The notes under the pieces were generated by a model that saw nothing but the letters and a program-made list of their open reading frames with translations, had not been told where the DNA came from and ran no database searches. Shown in pieces: positions 58,498 through 64,000 of a stretch of 64,000 nt of DNA. Made by a program: the position numbers and the translations under genes. Source of the DNA: VRUE01 sp033856275 (lineage in GTDB: Bacteria > Actinomycetota > Thermoleophilia > Solirubrobacterales > 70-9); NCBI GenBank assembly GCA_033856275.1, contig JAWVFJ010000038.1, forward strand, positions 1-64,000. Reading direction: 5' to 3'. Position 1 is the first letter of the stretch. Every line of letters begins with the position of its first letter.

Positions 58498-59271
58498 ATC
58501 AGCGTTCTACGTAACCTCGAGAGTCGGATCGAAGGCCTTGTCGAGGGGGTCTTCAGCCGTGCCTTCAGCTCTGAGGTGCAGCCGGTTGAGCTGGCCCGCA
58601 AGCTGGCCAAGGAGATGGACGCCCACAAGACGGCCGGCGTGGCGCGCGTCTACGTCCCCAACGAGTACACGGTTTTTCTCTCGAGCAAGGACCGGGTCAA
58701 GCTCGAAGGCTATGAGCGGTCGTTGGAGCAGGAGCTCTCTGGTTACCTGCTCGAGCACGCACGGCGGCGCAACTACGATCTGCTCACCCGTCCCGCGGTC
58801 GAGTTCAAGACCGACGAGCGGCTGCGCCTCGGTGAGTTCGGCATCCAGACGCGGCTGGTCAAGCCGCCGGCCCACGAGGGCGAGGCGCCGAGCCAGGGGG
58901 AGGAGGGCCACACGATGGTCTACTCGGCGGTCAAAGAGCGCGGCGCGGCGCAGCCGAGCCCCGAGCAACGCGCGGAAGCGATGGTGGCGACGCGCGCCGT
59001 CGTCTCCCTCGACGACCGACGCTACGTGCTGGAGGGACCGCGGGCGACGATCGGCCGTTCGAAGGGAGCGGAGTGCGTGCTCAGCGATCCCAACGTCTCG
59101 CGCCGCCACGCCGAGCTGCGCCGCACACAGACCGGCGACTGGACAATCGCCGACCTCGGCTCGACCAACGGCATCAAGGTAAACGGCCGCCGCGTCTCTT
59201 CCTCGCGGCTCAGTCCCGGTGACCAGGTGACGCTCGGCACCACGACATTCCTGTTCGAGATCGAGCAGTGA
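58498..59271 (+). CDS. fhaA: FhaA-type FHA domain protein, probable ATC start codon
   Basis: About 257 residues: a DUF3662 N-terminal domain (SVLRNLESRIEGLVEGVFSR onward), a short linker, and a C-terminal FHA domain (about 165-255, RATIGRSKGAECVL and SRRHAELRR). FhaA binds phosphorylated partners such as MurJ and PknB. The conserved N-terminus is in frame, but between the kinase stop (58435-58437) and it there is no ATG, GTG or TTG. The only credible start is ATC at 58498, five bases after AAAAGGAG. A GTG at 58576 would cut off the first 26 conserved residues. Confidence 0.88.
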   Translation: MSVLRNLESRIEGLVEGVFSRAFSSEVQPVELARKLAKEMDAHKTAGVARVYVPNEYTVFLSSKDRVKLEGYERSLEQELSGYLLEHARRRNYDLLTRPAVEFKTDERLRLGEFGIQTRLVKPPAHEGEAPSQGEEGHTMVYSAVKERGAAQPSPEQRAEAMVATRAVVSLDDRRYVLEGPRATIGRSKGAECVLSDPNVSRRHAELRRTQTGDWTIADLGSTNGIKVNGRRVSSSRLSPGDQVTLGTTTFLFEIEQ

Positions 59272-59284
59272 GCGCTCCGTCCTA

Positions 59285-59758
59285 GTGGACTACGCTCCGA
59301 TCTCCGTCTTCCTCAAGTTCGGCTTCCTCGCCGTCCTCTATCTCTTCCTGCTCTGGATCGCGCGTAGTGCCCTCAAGGACCTCCGCCGCACGGTCTCGCC
59401 GGCGCCGGACGCGACCGGCTTCCACCAGGCTCCCGGGTTTTCCCCTCAGCCCAGCGCCACCGACGCTTGGCTGATTGCCGAGCGCGGCGGCGGCCTCGAT
59501 CCCGGCGAGCGCTTCGACCTGATCGGCGGCCTCTCGATCGGCCGCTCGGCGGAAGCCGACGTGCGGATCGAGGACCGCTATGCCTCCGGCGTCCACGCCA
59601 GGATCTTCAGTCGCGATGGACGCACCTACGTCGAGGACATGAACTCCACCAACGGCACCCTGCTCAACGACGCCACCCTCAACGGGGAGGCGGAGCTGAT
59701 CGACGGCGACGTGGTACGGATCGGCGACACCGAGTTCAGATACGAGGCCGGGGGCTAG
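59285..59758 (+). CDS. fhaB: FhaB (FipA)-type FHA domain membrane protein
   Basis: A 157-residue protein with an N-terminal membrane helix (FLKFGFLAVLYLFLLWIA), a flexible linker and a C-terminal FHA domain (SIGRSAEADVRIEDRYASGV, SRDGRTYVEDMNSTNGT). It recruits phosphothreonine-carrying partners in the cell-wall kinase cascade. The GTG start lies 13 bases after fhaA, and the stop is three bases before pstP. Confidence 0.92.
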   Translation: MDYAPISVFLKFGFLAVLYLFLLWIARSALKDLRRTVSPAPDATGFHQAPGFSPQPSATDAWLIAERGGGLDPGERFDLIGGLSIGRSAEADVRIEDRYASGVHARIFSRDGRTYVEDMNSTNGTLLNDATLNGEAELIDGDVVRIGDTEFRYEAGG

Positions 59759-59761
59759 CGC

Positions 59762-60943
59762 GTGTTGCGAATCGACGACCAGGCCTTCCGCTCGGACACC
59801 GGCCGCCAGCGCAACGCCAACGAGGACTCCTACTTCGTGCGAGCGCCGATCTTCGTCGTCGCCGATGGGATGGGGGGCGCCCAGGCGGGCGAGGTTGCGT
59901 CCAAAGCCGCCGCCGATGCCTTCGACGTCGACCTGCCCGGGGACCCGCCCGAGCGCGTTCTGCGCGAGACGATCCTTGCCGCCAACCGCAGGATTCACGA
60001 GCTCGCCCGCGCCGATCCCTCACGCGCCGGCATGGGGACGACCCTGACCGCCGCGATCGTCGATGCAGCCGGCGAAGAGGTGGCAATCGGGCACGTCGGC
60101 GACAGCCGCGCCTACCGCCTGCGCGCCGGCAAGCTCGAGCAGCTCACCCGCGATCATTCGCTGGTCGAGGAGATGCGGCGCAAGGGGCAGCTCACCGATG
60201 CCCAGGCCGAGGACCATCCGCAGCGCTCGATCATCACCCGCGCGCTCGGCCCCGAGCCGGAGGTTGAGCCTGACATCCAAACGGTCCCCGCTGCTCCCGG
60301 GGACGTCTTCCTGATCTGCTCGGACGGGCTGACAACGATGCTTGACGAGAAGCAGATCGCCAAGCTGCTGAGCGGCGCCACTTCGATGAGCGCCGCGGTT
60401 CGCGCTCTCATCGACGAAGCAAACCGCGCCGGGGGCCGCGACAACATCACCGCCCTGGCCTTCCGGCTCGAAGACGCCGCGGCACCGCAGAAGCAGGGTC
60501 ACGACGACGCGACGCTAGTCGGCAGCTCGGCGGCGGAGGCCGGGCTGACCGGTACCGAGGTACGACGACGCGCAGCCGCGGCAGCCGCGCGAGGCCGACG
60601 CGACCAGCTCGTGGCCAAGCAACCCCGCCGCGGCCTACGCCGAGCATTGAAGGTGCTCGCCGTGATCGCCGTACTTGGGGCGCTTGCATTCGGCGCCTGG
60701 TATGGCAATCGCCAGGTCTGGTTCCTCGGCACCGACGACAGCGGTCGCGTCGCCCTCTACCGCGGCCTGCCCTACGAACTTCCCTTCGGGATCGAGCTCT
60801 TCGAAGAGCGCTACGCCAGCCCGATCCAGACTGCTTCGCTGCCCCCGAGGCGTGCCGATACGGTCAGCGGCCACGACCTGCGCTCCCGCGACGACGCAGC
60901 CTCACTGGTCGAAGACATCGAAAAATCGCAAGGGATTCGATGA
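59762..60943 (+). CDS. pstP: PP2C-type Ser/Thr phosphatase PstP
   Basis: A 393-residue phosphatase. The PP2C metal sites are in GRQRNANEDSYFV, VADGMGG, GDSRAYRL and ICSDGLTTML, with GGRDNITAL. A membrane helix (about 300-325, KVLAVIAVLGALAFGAWYG) is followed by a short external domain. It reverses PknB phosphorylation. The GTG start is three bases after fhaB, and it overlaps rodA by four bases (ATGA). Confidence 0.95.
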   Translation: MLRIDDQAFRSDTGRQRNANEDSYFVRAPIFVVADGMGGAQAGEVASKAAADAFDVDLPGDPPERVLRETILAANRRIHELARADPSRAGMGTTLTAAIVDAAGEEVAIGHVGDSRAYRLRAGKLEQLTRDHSLVEEMRRKGQLTDAQAEDHPQRSIITRALGPEPEVEPDIQTVPAAPGDVFLICSDGLTTMLDEKQIAKLLSGATSMSAAVRALIDEANRAGGRDNITALAFRLEDAAAPQKQGHDDATLVGSSAAEAGLTGTEVRRRAAAAAARGRRDQLVAKQPRRGLRRALKVLAVIAVLGALAFGAWYGNRQVWFLGTDDSGRVALYRGLPYELPFGIELFEERYASPIQTASLPPRRADTVSGHDLRSRDDAASLVEDIEKSQGIR

Positions 60944-62274
60944 GCGCGAGAAACCGGGAGCTGATGGCTCTGGTCCCGGTCGCGCTCCTCCTCACCGCCG
61001 GCTTCGCTGCCGTCTTTGCCCAGAAGAACTCGCAGCTCGACAACCTCAGCCTGATCTATGGGGCTTACTTCTTCGGGGTCTGTCTGGCGACCCACGTCTT
61101 TCTACGCATCCGCCTGCCCAATGCGGATCCCTACCTCTTCCCACTGGTGGCGCTGCTGATGGCTTTCGGCCTGGTGATGGTCTACCGGATCGACGCCAGT
61201 CTGGCACGCGATCAGGCCAACTGGTTCGTCTTGGGACTCGTGCTCTTCGCCCTCACGATCCACTTCCTGCGCGACTACGACGTGCTCGAGCGCTACCGCT
61301 ACACGATTGCCGTGGCCGGCCTCCTGTTGCTGCTGGCGCCCCGTTTGCCAGGGATCGGCCAGCAGGTCAACGGCGCTTACCTCGGTGTAAAGATCGGCCC
61401 GCTCGCCTTCCAGCCGGCCGAGTTCTCGAAGATCTGCCTGGTCGTCTTCCTTGCCAGCTACCTGCGCGAGCACCGTGAGGTGCTGATCGTCGGAGCGCGA
61501 CGAGTGCTCGGCATCACCTTGCCGCCGCTTAAGCACTTCGGGCCGATGCTGGTCGTCTGGGGGGCCTCGATGTTCATGCTCGTCTTCATCCGTGACTTGG
61601 GCAGCTCGCTGATGTTCTTTGCTGCCTTCCTTGCCCTGCTCTACGTCGCCACCGGTCGCTTCTCCTTCGTCGCGATTGGGATGGCGATGTTCCTTGTCGG
61701 CGCCTGGTTCTTCGCTTCGACCGTGCCCCACGTGCACGACCGGGTGGAGGTCTGGCTCAATCCTTACACCGACCCGCAGGGGAGTGGCTACCAGATCCTG
61801 CAATCGATCTTCGCCCAGGCCGACGGCGGCCTCTTTGGCAAGGGCTTCGGCCAGGCGCTGATCACGATCCCTGGCACGCCTGCGCCGTTGCTGCCGGCGG
61901 CGCAAACCGACACGATCTACTCGCTGATCGTCAACGAGCTCGGCCTCTTCGGCGCCAGCGCGGTAATCCTGATCTACCTCTTGATCGCCGCTCGCGGCTT
62001 CAAGATCGCCCTGCTCGCCGACGATGGCTTCTCCAAGCTGCTCGCCACCGGCCTCACCGCGGTCTTCGCGATCCAGGCTTTCGTGATCATCGGCGGCGTC
62101 ACGCGGGCGATCCCGCTGACCGGCGTCACCTTGCCCTTCATCAGCTACGGCGGCAGCTCGATCGTCGCCAACTTCGTCCTCCTCGCCCTGCTGCTGCTGA
62201 TCTCCGATCGTGCGCGCCGTGAGTCGGCAGCGGCCAGCGGGGGGAACGACTTTTTCTTGGAGGGGAGCCGGTGA
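60940..62274 (+). CDS. rodA: FtsW/RodA/SpoVE-type peptidoglycan glycosyltransferase
   Basis: A 444-residue multi-spanning SEDS protein with about ten membrane helices. The motifs LAFQPAEFSKI, FIRDLGSSLMFF and the C-terminal ELGLFGASAVILIYL and FISYGGSSIVANF are those of the family. It polymerises peptidoglycan together with a transpeptidase, here encoded directly downstream. It overlaps both pstP and pbpA by four bases. Confidence 0.95.
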   Translation: MSARNRELMALVPVALLLTAGFAAVFAQKNSQLDNLSLIYGAYFFGVCLATHVFLRIRLPNADPYLFPLVALLMAFGLVMVYRIDASLARDQANWFVLGLVLFALTIHFLRDYDVLERYRYTIAVAGLLLLLAPRLPGIGQQVNGAYLGVKIGPLAFQPAEFSKICLVVFLASYLREHREVLIVGARRVLGITLPPLKHFGPMLVVWGASMFMLVFIRDLGSSLMFFAAFLALLYVATGRFSFVAIGMAMFLVGAWFFASTVPHVHDRVEVWLNPYTDPQGSGYQILQSIFAQADGGLFGKGFGQALITIPGTPAPLLPAAQTDTIYSLIVNELGLFGASAVILIYLLIAARGFKIALLADDGFSKLLATGLTAVFAIQAFVIIGGVTRAIPLTGVTLPFISYGGSSIVANFVLLALLLLISDRARRESAAASGGNDFFLEGSR

Positions 62275-63731
62275 ACCGCCAGATCGTCAAGCTCTTCGGC
62301 CTCGTCGTCGTCCTCTTTGCGGTGCTGATCGGCTTCACTTCGTACTGGTCGGTCTTCGACGCCAGGGCGCTGAAGGAAAAGAACGCCAACAAGCGGCCGC
62401 TGCTCGAGCAACAGCAGATTCGCCGCGGCCGCGTCCTCGCCGCTGACGGCACGGTGATCGCCCGCTCGGTCGCCAAGGGCCAGGGCGATGCCCTGCGTTA
62501 CGTGCGGCGCTACCCGGAAGGATCGCTCTACGGTCACCCGATCGGCTACAGCTTCGTCCAGCAGGGAGACAGCGAGTTCGAGAAGTTCCACAATGACGAG
62601 CTGGTCGGCAACGATTCGGAATTCACCTCGATCCTCGACGAGCTGCGTGGGCGCCGCCAGGAAGGCAACGACGTCGTCACCAACCTCGATCCGGCGGCGC
62701 AGTCCACGGCGCTCGCCGACCTCGAAGCGGCGGGCTTCGGCGCCGTGGTGGCGATCGAGCCGCAAAGCGGCCGCGTGCGGGTGATGGCCTCGAATCCGTC
62801 CTATGACCCGAACCGTGTCCCCTACGAACTCTCGAAGCTGAATACGAACGAAGTCGAAACCCCGCTGCTCGACCGCGCAACTCAGGGCCAGTACCCACCG
62901 GGCTCGACCTTCAAGGTCGTCACCGCTGCTGCCGGTCTGGAAAGCGGCACGATCACCCCGAGTACGCCGATCGACGCGCCGGGAACGCTTGAAGTCGAAG
63001 GCACGCCGCTCGAAAATGACTTCGGCGAAAGCTTCCCGGGAGCGACCTTGGACACGGCGCTGACCAACTCGGTCAACACCTGGTTCGGCCAGCTCGGCCA
63101 GCGGCTCGGCAACGACACCCTGTTCGAATACATGGAACGTTTCGGCTTCAACTCGACGCCGGCGATCGACCTGCCCGCCGAAGAGGTCTACAAAAGCGGC
63201 GTCTTCAACGAAGAAGAAGAACTGCTCGGCGCCAGCGACCCGGTCGACCTGGCCCGGGTGGCGATCGGGCAGGAGCGGCTGGCGGTCACGCCGCTGCAGA
63301 TGGCGGAGGTCACCGCCGCGATCGCCAACGGCGGCAAGCTGATGAAGCCGCAGATCTGGAGTCGCGTCGTCGACCCCGATGGCCGCGTGACCAAACGCCT
63401 CGATCCCTCCGAGTACAGCCAGCCAATCAGCTCAAAGACCGCCGAAGAGCTGACCACGGCGATGGAAGGCGTCGTCAGCGAAGGCACCGGCACCAACGCG
63501 GCAATCCCCGGCATCTCGGTTGCGGGCAAGACGGGCACCGCGGAAACGCCCGGCAACGCAGCCTGCGGTGGCGGGGAAGAAGAGAACCAGGCCTGGTTCA
63601 TTGGCTTTGCTCCCGCTGAAGACCCGAAGATCGCGATCGCCGCGACGGTCGAGTGCACGGAAGAATTCGGCAACGACGTCGCCGCGCCGATCTTCCGCGA
63701 CGTGGCGGAAACGATCCTCAACGGTGAATGA
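62271..63731 (+). CDS. pbpA: penicillin-binding protein 2-like transpeptidase PbpA
   Basis: A 486-residue class B PBP. One N-terminal membrane helix is followed by a pedestal domain and a transpeptidase domain with the active-site triad SXXK (PPGSTFKVV), SXN (SVN in LTNSVNTWFG) and KTG (VAGKTGTAETPG). It crosslinks peptidoglycan in partnership with RodA, whose gene overlaps it by four bases (GTGA). The C-terminus ends at the transpeptidase without PASTA repeats. Confidence 0.95.
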   Translation: MNRQIVKLFGLVVVLFAVLIGFTSYWSVFDARALKEKNANKRPLLEQQQIRRGRVLAADGTVIARSVAKGQGDALRYVRRYPEGSLYGHPIGYSFVQQGDSEFEKFHNDELVGNDSEFTSILDELRGRRQEGNDVVTNLDPAAQSTALADLEAAGFGAVVAIEPQSGRVRVMASNPSYDPNRVPYELSKLNTNEVETPLLDRATQGQYPPGSTFKVVTAAAGLESGTITPSTPIDAPGTLEVEGTPLENDFGESFPGATLDTALTNSVNTWFGQLGQRLGNDTLFEYMERFGFNSTPAIDLPAEEVYKSGVFNEEEELLGASDPVDLARVAIGQERLAVTPLQMAEVTAAIANGGKLMKPQIWSRVVDPDGRVTKRLDPSEYSQPISSKTAEELTTAMEGVVSEGTGTNAAIPGISVAGKTGTAETPGNAACGGGEEENQAWFIGFAPAEDPKIAIAATVECTEEFGNDVAAPIFRDVAETILNGE

Positions 63732-63745
63732 GGTAGAACAGCCGC

Positions 63746-64000
63746 GTGGCTGAGGTGAAACAGGGGTCCGTGGTCGACGGGCGTTACACGGTGCTCCAAC
63801 GAATCGGCTCGGGGGGGATGGCCGACGTTTGGCTGGCCGACGACAATCACCTGCAGCGCCGCGTCGCGCTCAAGGTGCTGCACTCGCGCTTTGCCCAGGA
63901 CCGCGAGTTCGTCGAGCGCTTCCGTCGCGAGGCCGAGGCGGCGGCGGGCCTGCAGCACCCCAACGTCGTTGCCGTCTTCGACCGCGGTGAGGTCGACGGG
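63746..64000 (+). CDS. pknB: Ser/Thr protein kinase PknB (N-terminal part, cut by the window edge)
   Basis: The first 85 codons of a kinase starting with GTG at 63746: VVDGRYTVLQRIGSGGMADVW, then VALKVLHSRFAQDREF and the alpha-C helix glutamate region ERFRREAEAAAGLQHPN. These are the glycine-rich loop and catalytic lysine of Hanks kinases. Position after pbpA marks it as the PknB of the cluster, which should carry PASTA repeats beyond the window. The frame is open at 64000. Confidence 0.93.
   Translation, partial: MAEVKQGSVVDGRYTVLQRIGSGGMADVWLADDNHLQRRVALKVLHSRFAQDREFVERFRREAEAAAGLQHPNVVAVFDRGEVDG

Overview
The window is a GC-rich bacterial chromosome segment with dense, often overlapping genes. 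Several traits together suggest an actinobacterium, most probably class Thermoleophilia (Solirubrobacterales-like). They are the rpmH/dnaA origin region with a DUF721 (dciA) gene between recF and gyrB, an fhaA-fhaB-pstP-rodA-pbpA-pknB cell-envelope cluster, a large MCE cluster, and a Bacillus-like split cytochrome bc complex. The taxonomic call is inference; no rRNA is present to confirm it.

Layout. 0-20 kb holds a four-cysteine secreted protein, a TetR regulator, two tandem paralogous lipoproteins, purA, dnaB with a DnaC-like ATPase, six overlapping MCE genes, an MMPL/RND transporter, and a second four-cysteine secreted protein that brackets the cluster. 20-30 kb holds tRNA-Lys, tatC/tatA, polyprenyl synthase and menG (menaquinone), qcrABC (menaquinol oxidation), then hemL, a fused siroheme-decarboxylase-like gene and hemB. 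30-40 kb is mixed: an ABC-2 exporter, a YmdB-type phosphodiesterase, a PepSY/GT87-like membrane protein with an alkaline-phosphatase-superfamily enzyme, an aminotransferase and ddl. 40-55 kb is the replication-origin region: parB-parA-rsmG-khpB-yidC-yidD-rnpA-rpmH on the minus strand and dnaA-dnaN-recF-dciA-gyrB-gyrA on the plus strand, with a parS-like site. 55-64 kb holds an HNH nuclease, pheA, a CARDB-like protein, a Ser/Thr kinase, and the phosphorylation/peptidoglycan cluster that runs off the right edge inside pknB.

Most notable are: (1) a family of about 112-119 bp inverted-repeat elements (four copies at 28.2, 34.2, 37.3 and 43.2 kb). They share an inner core, but each copy has its own, still self-complementary, outer arm that often reaches the stop codon of the neighbouring gene. 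One copy appears to supply the start codon of rsmG and another encodes the C-terminus of a membrane protein. (2) At least 14 genes have a TANNNT box 6-11 nt before the start codon, pointing to widespread leaderless or near-leaderless transcripts, including dnaA, rpmH, parA and hemB. (3) A DciA-type and a DnaC-type helicase loader occur in the same genome. (4) fhaA has no ATG/GTG/TTG before its conserved N-terminus, only an ATC behind a strong ribosome binding site. (5) A terminator hairpin lies in the gyrB leader.

No CRISPR array, prophage, insertion sequence or transposase was seen. No gene-free stretch exceeds about 160 bases.
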